Source: Tritrichomonas musculus (lineage: Eukaryota > Parabasalia > Tritrichomonadida > Tritrichomonadidae). Taken from it: a DNA stretch of 64,000 nt. Below, one piece after another: positions 39,704-50,362 of the stretch. Location of the stretch: the NCBI GenBank assembly GCA_039105265.1, contig JAPFFF010000014.1, positions 2,232,001-2,296,000 on the forward strand, in the 5' to 3' direction. A program made the translations under genes and the position numbers. Below the pieces are notes generated by a model. It was given only the letters and a program-made list of their open reading frames with translations. It was not told the DNA's origin and ran no database searches. Position 1 is the stretch's first letter. Every line of letters begins with the position of its first letter.

Positions 39704-42700
39704 ATGATTGCAATATTATCCATTCTCTTATTTAAATACATAAATTCTGATTATATGTATCAAGATCCACTTTTATTTCCTTCAGAATTTCATATCAACG
39801 AATCTACAGATTTTTCGGAAATATGCTTCTATTCAATCGATAAGACGAAATGCCCATCAAATATTAACCAATCAAATTTTTTTGGTCCTGGAGAATACAA
39901 CTCAAAAATACTTTCATTTAGTAAAAATTCAGTGATTATCCATATTGCCGAATCTATTTTTACAACTGAACCAATTACCTTCTCGGCACCTGCACATTTT
40001 TACATAGTAGGAAAACAAATCAAAGGAAAAATTGAAGTTCAAGGGAATTCTTCAATTGATTTTCAAGATCCAACAAAAACTGAAATAAAATTATATTGGT
40101 CTGCTAACACAAAAGAAATTCCCCAAATTAAAACCATGCTATCACCCAAATCCATGTTTATAGAGATTATCAATCAAAACGAAAACGCATCATCGTATCA
40201 AATACCTTTTTATACCGGTAAAAAGACACCTATTACGTTATCAACGATTTTTTTCAAAAATATTAAGTATTCTGTTAAATACCATAATCATTATTATTGC
40301 GCCAAAATTGAACAATACAATTTCACGTTAGATAACCATATGAAAACATTATCAAACTTTATTTCTGGCAGTGTTGGTGATAATTTACGATACTACATTA
40401 CACCATTTTTAACCAAATTAATTATTAACGGTACTGGAGCAATGACTGATTTTAAAGATAGATCATCACGACCATGGGACAATTACAAAAACACAATTTA
40501 TTCAGCAAAAATAGAAAATGGTGCCACAACGATTAGTGATTTTGCATTTTCTGATTGTGTTAATATTATATCCGTTAAAATTCCAGATACAGTAACTAAG
40601 ATTGGCAATTTCGCCTTTGAGAATTGCCTTAATCTAGTAGATGTAATCCTTCCAGACAATTTAGACTCGATAGGTCTTAATTTATTTTACAATTGTAGTT
40701 CTATTCCATTTTGCATTATTCCCACAAAAGTGACACAAATTCCAGATTACACTTTTTACAACTGCAGTGAACTATTTTTTGTTGAATTCCATGAAAAAGT
40801 CACGTCTATTGGCTCTTATTCTTTCTGCAATTGTCGTAACCTCTCAATTTTAACTTTTTCAGAAGGAATAACTCAAATACCGGACTATTCATTTTGCAAC
40901 TGCAGCAGTCTTCCATCATTTGACCTTAATGACAACATAAGGTCAATTGGTTCTTTTGCCTTTTTTGGATGCGAGAGTTTCAGGAATTTTTCAATACATG
41001 AAAAAGTGACATTTATCGGCACAGCTGCATTTTCGGACGTTCACAATTTCATGTCATTTGAGCTAGATCCAAACAATTCCAATTATGCGTATGAATCGAA
41101 CCTAATAATAAGTAAAAGTGACAATTCATTAATAACGTACATTCATGACCAAAAAACAACTGAAATTTTCATACCAGAAAAAGTGACGTACATAAAAGAT
41201 TATGCATTTTACTACCAAAAAGATTTGAAGTCAATTTCTATTCCAGAAGGCGTCACGCACATTGGTTCTCATTCCTTTTATAATTGCTTTTCAATCACAT
41301 CATTAGTCATTCCTGACAGTGTCACTGTTATCAGCGACTTTGCTTTTGCATATTGCTTTTTGTTGGAGTCTTTAACATTATCACAAAACTTAGAATCAAT
41401 TGGTGATTATGCCTTTTATAATTGCCAATATCTTAAAGACCTTGTATTTCCACCGACATTAAAAACAATTGGCGCGAATGCCTTTTTTTATTGCAAAATA
41501 GGAAGCATTCAAATTAATTCCAACAATCAATATTTTACAATTCTTAATCAAGGCCTTTATAGCTATCCATCATATGACATGCTTTATTATCCACCTGAGT
41601 GTTTAAATAAAAATTATGAAGTACATCCAAGCTGTACAAAAATATGTAAATATGCTTTTTATCATAGCAAATTCACATCAATTACGATTCCTGATTCAGT
41701 TACAGTCATTGATGACTATGCTTTTCATTATGGGAATTTGCACAATGTCAAACTTCCAAGTAATCTTGTAAGGATAGGAAAGTATGCTTTTTATTATTGC
41801 ATTTTTACTGAATTACCAGAAAAATTGGAAACAATTGATGAAGGTGCGTTTTATTCTTGCGATTTTTCATCATTAACGAAAATATCTGACAGTGTCACTT
41901 TTATAGGTGAGAATGCTTTCTATCATTGTGAAATGACCCAAATTGAACTACCAAAAAATCTGAAGACAATGAAAAATAAAATGTTTCGTGAATGTAATCA
42001 ATTGACAGAAATTAATTTGAATGAGAATTTAGAAATTATTGAGCCAGAAGCATTTTTCCAAATTCAGTATCTAGAGGCAATTAATGTTCCTGAAAGCAAC
42101 AGATATTTTAAGTCAGTCTCTGGCGTTCTTTATTCATATGATAAAAAACGATTAATTGCATATCCATCGAATAAAAAGATGTATCTTAGTACTATAGAAG
42201 AAACAGTAACAACCATTGATTGTTTTGCTTTTAATCATTTTCGTTCATCTGTTGCTTACCTACCTTCTAATGCAGTTAATGTGAATGACGGCGCCTTCTA
42301 TTCCTCATCAATAACCAGATTTGAAAAAGGTAATCTACAACATCTTGGCAAATATGTTTTTGCAGGATGCTCTGAATTACAAACTGTCAATTTCACAGGT
42401 TTGCCAAGTTGTGACGAAGGCCTTTTTTATGGTTGTTCGAAATTAACAAGTGTTAGTATACAAGATACAAAAATTACACATATTGGTGATTGGTCGTTTG
42501 CATTTTGCACTAGACTTGAGAGAGCAGACCTTCCTGACGTTATTGACTATATTGGAAATCATGCATTTTATAGTTGTAAAAGTCTTGTTTATGTGTCAAC
42601 TGAGTCTGTTGGTGCAGCTGACACAATTGGCGATTTTGCATTTTACGATTGCTACCTTTTATCAGAGTTTTATAATCTTTATGCATTTTATCTCGGCGAT

Positions 42701-44359
42701 TATGCATTTGCCAATTCTGGTTTATCTGGTTGTGATGTTTATTGCAACAACGTTGGAATTGGTGCATTTCAAAACAGCCAAGTTTATCGAATAAGATTCA
42801 TGAGTGAGGACATTCATATCTGTCAAGACATGTGCTATGAATGCTCAAAATTAAGCACTTTTGGATTCTTTTTTGATGTTGACGCATTACCAAGTCACAT
42901 GTGCTATAACTGTGTCTCTATGAGTTCTTTTATATCACCTGAAAACGTGTCTTATATTGGATATTCTGCTTTTGAAGGATGTTTGAAATTGACCACTTTT
43001 AGAATTGAGTCACAATTGAGTTATATCGGTCCTCGTGCCTTTGCCAATTGTAAAATGCTTTACAATTTATCTTACTATGGTGCAACACAACCAAAATATG
43101 CAATTGACGCATTCATTGATACTCGAATTAATTTAGTAACTGTTACCTATTTGTATCAAGATATTACTTTTTGTGGCTTTAATGTTTGGACTGATCAGAA
43201 AGTTATCAATGAGAATGCAACAATTTTAGTTCCTCCTTCTTATACATACACGTTCATCGAGCTTGATGAAGATAAAATTGTCAATAACAGTGAATATATT
43301 TTTGACATTAATGATTATTCACCTCCCAGAGAGCGAGAACTTCTTGTTCTTAAACTGAACATGACAAATTATAAAATAACTAATGTCATCATTAACACTG
43401 AAAACTCAAAACAAATGGCAATAAGCATACCTGATGAGTATTCAACTTTAAATATAACAGCAATAAATATTACTAATTCAAACTACATTAATATCATCGT
43501 CAATTCTAGTTTGGATTTATATTGTCATTATTCTGTTTACCCCAGATTTAATGACACTAAAGGGACAATTAGAATTGGCTGTACTAATGAATCTAGAAGA
43601 TTAACTATCAACAACATCGTTCCTTCAAATGCTGAGCCTTTAATAATTGTTCCTTTGACTGATCTTTACATAAAGACAATTAATTTTGATAAGAATAATT
43701 CTCAATTATTCTTTGATAATCAATTCTATTTGAGTGTAACTGTATATGACGTTATTGTGCAACAGTTCGTTAACGCTCAGCTTTCAAGTTGCTCAATTTC
43801 GGATGAGATTAGATTCGGAATTGGCTCGACTCTTTACATTAACAAATCTGTCAGTTTGAGTAGTTGTGAGCTTAATATTCCTTTCAACAAAGAAAGAAAA
43901 ACTTTGACAACTTCTTACATAAAAGGTGATTTTAAAGATTACCCTTCTGATATTATAATTAAGGCTGCTTTGGAGAACGTTTATATTTTGTTAGAAAATT
44001 CTTCTCTTCCAAGGGAAATTTTTATTGCCGAATCAAACCAGATTTTCTATTGTAACGCTTGGCTGGAGGCACTTAGCAATACTCAGAGCGATCAATTTGC
44101 CTTTAAGTACTCTTGCGCCGAAGAATCTATCGGCGATAGAAAAGTTTATCGTCTCTACGGAATTGAATCAAGTAATTCAAATGATTCTGAGAAGAAAACG
44201 AAAAAACTTAAGCCTGAAATATTGGCAGTTATCATTACTTCTGCAATCGCTGGCGTTATGATTATTGTTTCTATCTGCCTTTATTGCTGCGTGTTTAAGA
44301 AGAAAATTGCAGTGCTAGGCCAAGAACAATCTGAAAAAGAAGACACTGAAAAACCTTAG
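39704..44359 (+). CDS. Surface BspA-like LRR protein with transmembrane anchor, 1551 aa
   Basis: Signal peptide-like start MIAILSILLFKYINSDY. Residues about 30-260 form a non-repeat N-terminal region. From about 265 to 1165 there are many LRR_5 repeats (TTISDFAFSDCVNIISVKIP, VTKIGNFAFENCLNL, and so on). Residues about 1180-1480 form a beta-rich, Asn-glycosylation-rich membrane-proximal region. One transmembrane helix near 1505-1530 (AVIITSAIAGVMIIVSICLY) is followed by a cytosolic tail KKKIAVLGQEQSEKEDTEKP. This is the type I architecture of the trichomonad BspA-like surface proteins thought to take part in host-cell or bacterial contact. The ligand is unknown. Confidence 0.93.
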   Translation: MIAILSILLFKYINSDYMYQDPLLFPSEFHINESTDFSEICFYSIDKTKCPSNINQSNFFGPGEYNSKILSFSKNSVIIHIAESIFTTEPITFSAPAHFYIVGKQIKGKIEVQGNSSIDFQDPTKTEIKLYWSANTKEIPQIKTMLSPKSMFIEIINQNENASSYQIPFYTGKKTPITLSTIFFKNIKYSVKYHNHYYCAKIEQYNFTLDNHMKTLSNFISGSVGDNLRYYITPFLTKLIINGTGAMTDFKDRSSRPWDNYKNTIYSAKIENGATTISDFAFSDCVNIISVKIPDTVTKIGNFAFENCLNLVDVILPDNLDSIGLNLFYNCSSIPFCIIPTKVTQIPDYTFYNCSELFFVEFHEKVTSIGSYSFCNCRNLSILTFSEGITQIPDYSFCNCSSLPSFDLNDNIRSIGSFAFFGCESFRNFSIHEKVTFIGTAAFSDVHNFMSFELDPNNSNYAYESNLIISKSDNSLITYIHDQKTTEIFIPEKVTYIKDYAFYYQKDLKSISIPEGVTHIGSHSFYNCFSITSLVIPDSVTVISDFAFAYCFLLESLTLSQNLESIGDYAFYNCQYLKDLVFPPTLKTIGANAFFYCKIGSIQINSNNQYFTILNQGLYSYPSYDMLYYPPECLNKNYEVHPSCTKICKYAFYHSKFTSITIPDSVTVIDDYAFHYGNLHNVKLPSNLVRIGKYAFYYCIFTELPEKLETIDEGAFYSCDFSSLTKISDSVTFIGENAFYHCEMTQIELPKNLKTMKNKMFRECNQLTEINLNENLEIIEPEAFFQIQYLEAINVPESNRYFKSVSGVLYSYDKKRLIAYPSNKKMYLSTIEETVTTIDCFAFNHFRSSVAYLPSNAVNVNDGAFYSSSITRFEKGNLQHLGKYVFAGCSELQTVNFTGLPSCDEGLFYGCSKLTSVSIQDTKITHIGDWSFAFCTRLERADLPDVIDYIGNHAFYSCKSLVYVSTESVGAADTIGDFAFYDCYLLSEFYNLYAFYLGDYAFANSGLSGCDVYCNNVGIGAFQNSQVYRIRFMSEDIHICQDMCYECSKLSTFGFFFDVDALPSHMCYNCVSMSSFISPENVSYIGYSAFEGCLKLTTFRIESQLSYIGPRAFANCKMLYNLSYYGATQPKYAIDAFIDTRINLVTVTYLYQDITFCGFNVWTDQKVINENATILVPPSYTYTFIELDEDKIVNNSEYIFDINDYSPPRERELLVLKLNMTNYKITNVIINTENSKQMAISIPDEYSTLNITAINITNSNYINIIVNSSLDLYCHYSVYPRFNDTKGTIRIGCTNESRRLTINNIVPSNAEPLIIVPLTDLYIKTINFDKNNSQLFFDNQFYLSVTVYDVIVQQFVNAQLSSCSISDEIRFGIGSTLYINKSVSLSSCELNIPFNKERKTLTTSYIKGDFKDYPSDIIIKAALENVYILLENSSLPREIFIAESNQIFYCNAWLEALSNTQSDQFAFKYSCAEESIGDRKVYRLYGIESSNSNDSEKKTKKLKPEILAVIITSAIAGVMIIVSICLYCCVFKKKIAVLGQEQSEKEDTEKP

Positions 44360-44729
44360 AAAAATAGTAATTTTTTTTTTTTTTGTAAATCTTTTGGTAT
44401 TATTCATTTTTTTTTCTTTTTAGAGTTTTTTCTGTTAACTTTATAGGTTTAGTTTAAATATCGAAAGTATTTTATTAATTGCATATTTGATAATAATATA
44501 TTTAATGACATTTTTTTTTTTTACCTTAATTAGATATATATAGAGAGTGTCTTGTATATATATAAGATTAATTTTATTAAAAATTAATTTTTTTCCTTTA
44601 AAAATTGGTGATTCTTTTGTTATTGACGTTAATAATGAACGTTAAGATACTTTACAATAAATTCTTTCAATATTTCTGATAAAATGAATAACGTTATTTT
44701 GTCATTCAAAAAGTTGGGCTCTCGTTTTA
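44360..44729 (+). other. Spacer with initiator-like motif
   Basis: AT-rich, no gene. TCATT at 44702-44706 lies 24 nt before the next ATG and fits the TCAYW initiator. Confidence 0.5.
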
Positions 44730-45281
44730 ATGCTTTTCTTTTTAATTTGTTCTGCAATTTCCTTGCAAGTATATGATTTTACTGCAGGAACGATTCCATA
44801 TATATTAACAATATACTTTAATCCACTTGACAGCGCTGAAGTGAGAGTTCGTCCTCGTTTGGGGGTATTTTTAAGCACCTGGGACGATGCAGATGATCTT
44901 AATTTGGAAGTTGAAACAGTTAACAAAAAAGGAACTTTAGTTAAGCATGGACCTTTTGGTCCTGGAAGTGGTTTAGCTGGAATTTATTTTAAAACGAAAA
45001 ACTATACTTTGAAATTTACAAATGAAGGACCAGAACGAGTAAAGTTCGCATTGCTTTTTACTTCAAGTTCTCTTCCCAGTCAATTCAATAATGATGTTAA
45101 ATATGATTACTCATTTCCTGTAATTACGGAATCTCTATCAAATAAATCACCGGCAAAATTAGATCTACTAACCGATCCATTCATTTATTATTTCGAAAAA
45201 AAAAATAATATTACACCTATAATTATTTTATATTGTGTTTTAGGCGCTTTATGCATTGGTGGATTGTATGCTGGTGGTTAA
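44730..45281 (+). CDS. Small type I membrane protein, 183 aa
   Basis: Signal peptide MLFFLICSAISLQVY, a lumenal domain of about 140 residues (FTAGTIPYILTIYF, GVFLSTWDDADDLNLEVETV, FALLFTSSSLPSQF) and a C-terminal helix TPIIILYCVLGALCIGGLYA ending in GG with almost no cytosolic tail. The strand-rich lumenal part may be a beta-sandwich. No family recognised. A TCATT initiator-like motif lies 24 nt upstream. Confidence 0.75.
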   Translation: MLFFLICSAISLQVYDFTAGTIPYILTIYFNPLDSAEVRVRPRLGVFLSTWDDADDLNLEVETVNKKGTLVKHGPFGPGSGLAGIYFKTKNYTLKFTNEGPERVKFALLFTSSSLPSQFNNDVKYDYSFPVITESLSNKSPAKLDLLTDPFIYYFEKKNNITPIIILYCVLGALCIGGLYAGG

Positions 45282-45497
45282 ATGTTTTTGTTGTTATGAA
45301 TAAATCGCTTTTGTTCTCTTTTTTTTTTTTTCATTGATACTAGAAAATGGGCTCCTTCTCCAAACCCCAAATTCTGGATCTATGAGTCAATTTTTTTAAT
45401 GCTTGTCTATTTGAAATAAATTAATAAATTTTATCCTTTTTTTTTTTTTTTAAGGGTGTACTGTTATAACCATCATCCTTAAAAAGCATCAAATAAA

Positions 45498-45763
45498 CAG
45501 GGATGCCAAAAGGGCAGCCCTGGCAATCTCGGGCAAATAAACGGTCTCCACCCGATGAAGTGCTCGGATCTCGTTTCGGGCAAAATACGTTACAAGAATA
45601 ATAAATTTTTTTAGCACTTTTTTGTACCCGAGAAAAAAATCCGTTTGAGCCCTGAATTTCTGGAAATGATTTTTTGAAGAAAATAATAATAATCATATAT
45701 AACTGTTTTTAAATTAAAATTTTATTATTATTTTGTGTAAATTATTAAAATGATGCAGAAAAC

Positions 45764-45808
<45 letters not shown>

Positions 45809-46010
45809 TCAATAAGAATCGAACTTAGGTTTCGGGCAAAAGACGATAATTCCCTCTTGATGACGGTCAATTTTGCTTTTTTTTTTTTTTTTTTTCGGGC
45901 AACGATAGGAAATATCGGGCAAAAGTAGATGCCCGTATTTGCCCTTTTCTGCCCGAAATTTTAGTTTTTCCGGGTAACGTACTCGTGCCCGTGCCCGTAT
46001 GGTATCCCTG
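45498..46010. mobile_element. Non-autonomous hAT-type DNA transposon (MITE), 513 bp
   Basis: The ends are inverted: CAGGGATGCCAAAAGGGCA on the left, and the complement CAGGGATACCATACGGGCA on the right. It is flanked by a perfect 8-bp direct repeat CAAATAAA (45490-45497 and 46011-46018). CAGGG termini and an 8-bp duplication are the signature of hAT elements. Several CGGGCAAA motifs recur inside, inverted on the right side (TTTGCCCG), as subterminal repeats. No transposase. A long A-run lies near 45774-45804. An apparent 91-aa frame over the left end is not a gene. Confidence 0.88.
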
Positions 46011-46110
46011 CAAATAAAAAATATTATTCATCAGACTTGTTTATTTAATAGTAAAAGCAAAAAGTAGTAAGTAATGCCTTCTCTTTTATTTTTCTTCTGG
46101 TTTAAATATA

Positions 46111-48390
46111 TCAAAGTTTTATGAAGGAACCAAATATTTCAAAATGTTTAAAGTGCAAAAAATTTGAAGAGTTTGATTTATTTAGAGACTTGTGCAATGT
46201 AATACTTTTCAATAAGGCTGTATTATTAATATCTTTTGAAACATACAATAAATTAGTATTATTTGAAGTGTCTGAATACTCTGATAAGTTTATCACTTCA
46301 TCTAACAATGTTTTACCTGTGAGAAACCAGCCATTCATTTTTTTTGTATAATTACTACGTTTTAGTCTATATCCATCAAATGTTATCGCACCATTTATAA
46401 ATTGAATTTCACAATATTCATTTTTTGAATTGCCTGGGCATATTGTTTTTTTAGAATTATTGATATGAATATCTTCGGTTGAAAGCTGGTTTGAATCAAC
46501 GATAATTGGGAATAAATGTGGATTCTTCTCCTTATTTAAATCATTCCATCTCTTAATTAATCCATTTTTGTTCTCTTCTGTAAAGAATTCTATTTGTTTA
46601 AATTCTAAAAAATTGGCCTCAAAGATTTTTGAATCCCAATTTGGTCCTTTTTGAACAAATTTAAAACTTTTGCAATTTTTAACATTGAGCTTTTGTCTTG
46701 AAATATGTGGTTCATCTCTCATTTGTGTATCATCTATGACATGAAAAGGCGAATTGCTATTATTAATTATTATATCATAGCTTCTTGGATAATAACCATT
46801 AGATCCTGTAATTTGGAACTCAGTTAAATTGATTGGATCTTTGAAAGTAAATTCTAGACATAGATCGCCAGCATATGTAGAACAATAAATATCATCAGAA
46901 TTATAATTAAGTAAATTATATGGATCACGATGTGAAAGAGAAACAATAAAATGTCTTTCAAATGGATCTTTCCTGTGTTTTTTCAAAGTAGACAAGATTC
47001 CGTCTCTTTCTTTTGATATTGATTCATGAAAGTATGCAATATTATCTGGAATAAAATAAATTGATTGTCCATATATATAGTTACCCATTAATGAGAACAT
47101 GATTTCTTGATTATTAGAGTATTTTGATATTTTATTTGCAATTTCAATATATGTCTTATTTATGTGATTTATCGTATTTGTTAAGTTTAAACCTTTTTTT
47201 TGAATAGAATTTATTATGGTTTCATTATTTTTTAGATCATTTTGATTTTGGTTTAATTTACTTCTCAGTTCATCGATTGCCGTTTTTATTTGGGTATATT
47301 TAATCTGGTCTTTTTTTAAATTTTCAATTTTTGAATCTAATAATTGATTGTTTTTATTTTGCTTTTCATTATTTATTTTAATCGAAGTCTCTAATTCTGA
47401 GTATTTTTTATTAAGATTATCAATTTTTTGAGATAAATCATTAATGAGTTTTTCCTGTTTTTCTTTGTCTGCTATTATATTATTAATTATATTTATTATA
47501 ATATCATTTTTTTTATTTTGTTCCTGATCGAATTTCTTTAGTTTTTCATCAAGATTATGTTCAATGCTGCTTAATTTTTGGTTAATTTCATTTTGCATTC
47601 TTTCCATTTTATTATTTTGCTCTCTTTTAAAATTTTCAAAATTTTGCTCAATAGATTGTTCTAGTGATTTTCGCTTTTTTTTAAATATATGAATTTCTTC
47701 TTTAATATCACAAATGAATTTAAAATCAATTGTTGGAATCATACCAAATCTTCTTTCACAGTTTTGTATAGAATCTTTAAAGTTTTTTGAATTTAACTTT
47801 GTTCCATCGAGCAAATTAAGTAGGATTAAAATATCCCCATAATTTTTGTTTTTTTGGGCTTTTAATTCTTCGTATCTATCAATAATTAATTCATATGCAA
47901 GATTATGATTTGTTAAATTTCTTTTCTGATGATTGAATATATTATATAAACTTCTAATAGGCTGTGAAATTAATGATTTTCCGCTTTTTAAAAGAAAATC
48001 ATCAAGTCTTATAGCAATCATTTCTTCAGCATGACTTTTATCTTTTATTTTTGGATCAGCAAGATCATTTATATCTATATAATATTCGCCAAGAATTTTT
48101 CGTTTATCAATAAGTATTTTTTTCATGATTCCGAATTCTCGTGACAGCATATCATATTCTTTGATATTATCTATTGTGATTTCTGGTTCTTCTTTTTTGA
48201 TCCAATAATTTAAAAAGGATTGAAAAACTTCTTCAGATACTTTAGAATATACCATATACTGATTGGTCCCAAACATTAATGATGAATAAATATCTTTTGT
48301 TATATCTGCAATTCCATGAAACTGATTTGGAATTTTAAAAACTTTTGAATTTAATATCAATTTAAGTTGAATCTGATCTTTGGTATTCAT
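46111..48390 (-). CDS. BTB/BACK-like, coiled-coil, discoidin-like protein, 759 aa
   Basis: Start taken at ATG MNTKDQIQLK, with TCATT ending 8 nt upstream; an in-frame TTG two codons earlier is disregarded. Residues 1-110 look BTB-like and 110-235 BACK-like helical. About 235-420 is a long coiled coil (QNFENFKREQNNKMERMQNE and following). The C-terminal 330 residues contain two discoidin-like modules (CLEFTFKDPINLTEFQITGS, KFVQKGPNWDSKIF, then FINGAITFDGYRLKRSNYTK and a final HFKHFEIFGSF). Adaptor or cytoskeletal scaffolding is possible, but no partner can be named. Confidence 0.85.
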   Translation of the reverse strand: MNTKDQIQLKLILNSKVFKIPNQFHGIADITKDIYSSLMFGTNQYMVYSKVSEEVFQSFLNYWIKKEEPEITIDNIKEYDMLSREFGIMKKILIDKRKILGEYYIDINDLADPKIKDKSHAEEMIAIRLDDFLLKSGKSLISQPIRSLYNIFNHQKRNLTNHNLAYELIIDRYEELKAQKNKNYGDILILLNLLDGTKLNSKNFKDSIQNCERRFGMIPTIDFKFICDIKEEIHIFKKKRKSLEQSIEQNFENFKREQNNKMERMQNEINQKLSSIEHNLDEKLKKFDQEQNKKNDIIINIINNIIADKEKQEKLINDLSQKIDNLNKKYSELETSIKINNEKQNKNNQLLDSKIENLKKDQIKYTQIKTAIDELRSKLNQNQNDLKNNETIINSIQKKGLNLTNTINHINKTYIEIANKISKYSNNQEIMFSLMGNYIYGQSIYFIPDNIAYFHESISKERDGILSTLKKHRKDPFERHFIVSLSHRDPYNLLNYNSDDIYCSTYAGDLCLEFTFKDPINLTEFQITGSNGYYPRSYDIIINNSNSPFHVIDDTQMRDEPHISRQKLNVKNCKSFKFVQKGPNWDSKIFEANFLEFKQIEFFTEENKNGLIKRWNDLNKEKNPHLFPIIVDSNQLSTEDIHINNSKKTICPGNSKNEYCEIQFINGAITFDGYRLKRSNYTKKMNGWFLTGKTLLDEVINLSEYSDTSNNTNLLYVSKDINNTALLKSITLHKSLNKSNSSNFLHFKHFEIFGSFIKL

Positions 48391-50362
48391 AACCAAAAAT
48401 GAAATAAATTCTTCTTGTCTTATTTCTCATTTAAAATTCTTAATTGCAAACTTTTTCAGAGACACGAATTCTTATCAAAAAAGGTATACATACTCTTTTC
48501 TTTCAATTTGTTGAAAGCAAAAAGTTGGTGATTTTAAGATTTACTAAAATTTTAATAGCATATTTTAAATCCTTATCATATGTATAATTGTTTGATACTA
48601 TTTACAACCTGTTTGGTTCATTACATAAGAAATTAGAATTTTTAATCTTTACTTTTTGAAAAATTTAAAAACACTAGAAAAGTAGTGATTAAAATATTAT
48701 TTTTTTATTTTTGAACTTACATTTTTCTATAATATTATATTTGTTTGTTTATAAAATAAAAATATATTTAATTAATTAAGAATATGTGGAGATACGAAAA
48801 ATCAAAAATCGATATTTCAATAATTTCCAAATAATTTCTAATCCCTTCGATACATTTTCCTGTAATGATTTTATCGTTTTATATATTTTATTTTACATGA
48901 GATATCTCGTTAATTGGAAGATCTATCTAGGATTTATTGAGATAAAGCTAAAATATTTATTTTTTTGACGGTTTAAGGAGAAAAAAAGGTTAATTTTTTT
49001 TTCTGAAGAGGTGAAGTCGTCAATCTAAGCGAATTCAATTTTGAATGCATTGAAATCACGATCAAAATTCCCTAAAGTTTTAAAATAATAATATATTTAT
49101 TTATAATCCAATTTTTTTGAGAAAAATATGGAAAATTAAACAAAAATTATAATTGAGAAGTGAAAATTTTTTTATAGTTTTTCTTTCAATTTATGAAATA
49201 ATTTAAATAATAATATTTTTAAATTATATTTTATTTATATTAAATTAAATATATAATTCATTTTATATATTGAAATATAATATATAATATGAGATATCTA
49301 ATGATATATTTGATATTTGTTAGGATATGAAATAATGAAAAATCATTAAAATTCAGTTACGAAAGTTTTTTTTAATTTGTTGAAAAATTCTCGATATATT
49401 TAATCTAAATAGGCATTTTAGATATTCATTAAGTTTTACATAATATTCCATATTATAAAATCATATATATTATATTGTTTAATATAATATTAATTAATTT
49501 CTTAAGATATCAACACAATATTAATTTTATAAATTCAGAATGCATTCAAATAATAAAATATATTTATCTTATTTTTATAAATTATATTTCACAATATAAG
49601 ATGTTATATAATTTTTAAATATATATTAATATATATAATAGAAATATAATTATAAAATGCAATAATTAAAATGATAATTTTTTTAGATTCTCAAAAAATA
49701 ATCAAAAAAACTATTAATAACAATAAATATATATATATAAACATTTAAATGTATATAATTATTTAAAAAATATTAATCAAAAAGATTTTTTATTCAAATT
49801 TATAAAACAATCATTTTAAAACTTTTTCAATTTTGAAATTTTGTAAACTAATCAAAATTTGACAAAATTAAATTTCTTTTTATACTGGAAATTATTAGTT
49901 AAAATTTTAATATTTTTAAATATATATAAATATGAGTATTTATAAAATAATTTAATAATATAGAAAAGGTATTGTCCGAAATAATAGAGTTTGGGTACCT
50001 TTTTATCAAATCAGGAATTAAAAGAAAGCTTCTTTATTTGAAATATTTTTTACTTAAAAGTTGTGATTTCTTCTTAAATCAGCTGAATTGCAATTATAAT
50101 TTAAAATGACTTAGCTGATAGGAGTAAGATATACAATAAATTTTTTTTATTCCATTCATTTTGAGAAGATATCAATTTTGTCATCAGAATTGGAATGATA
50201 TTTAATAAAATCAACCATTTTATAATAAACAAGTTTTAATATTATATTTAAAAAAAAAAAAAAAAAAAAAAGGGAATTGATATTAAAAATTAAATCATTT
50301 CAATCAGTAAGACTTAATATTAATAATGAGATAAAACTTGTTTATTATAGAAAATTTTCTGG
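48391..50362. other. 2-kb gene-free, extremely AT-rich stretch
   Basis: Long tracts of almost pure A/T, many TATATA runs, no ORF with protein-like composition and no RNA gene seen. The right end holds the inverted repeat listed separately. Confidence 0.65.
50221..50349. repeat. 18-bp perfect inverted repeat around a poly-A tract
   Basis: TATAATAAACAAGTTTTA at 50221-50238 and its exact complement at 50332-50349, with an A-run of about 20 nt between. It lies immediately downstream of the truncated 3' end of the rhamnosidase relic. It could be the end of a small mobile element or a long RNA hairpin; I cannot find a target duplication. Confidence 0.6.

Noticed and set aside
45421-45696. 91-aa frame across the left end of the hAT-type element
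   Set aside because: It crosses the transposon boundary and the subterminal repeats, so it is a chance frame.
48786-48968. 60-aa plus-strand frame in the AT-rich stretch
   Set aside because: Composition is that of random AT-rich DNA, with no family and no neighbours to support it.
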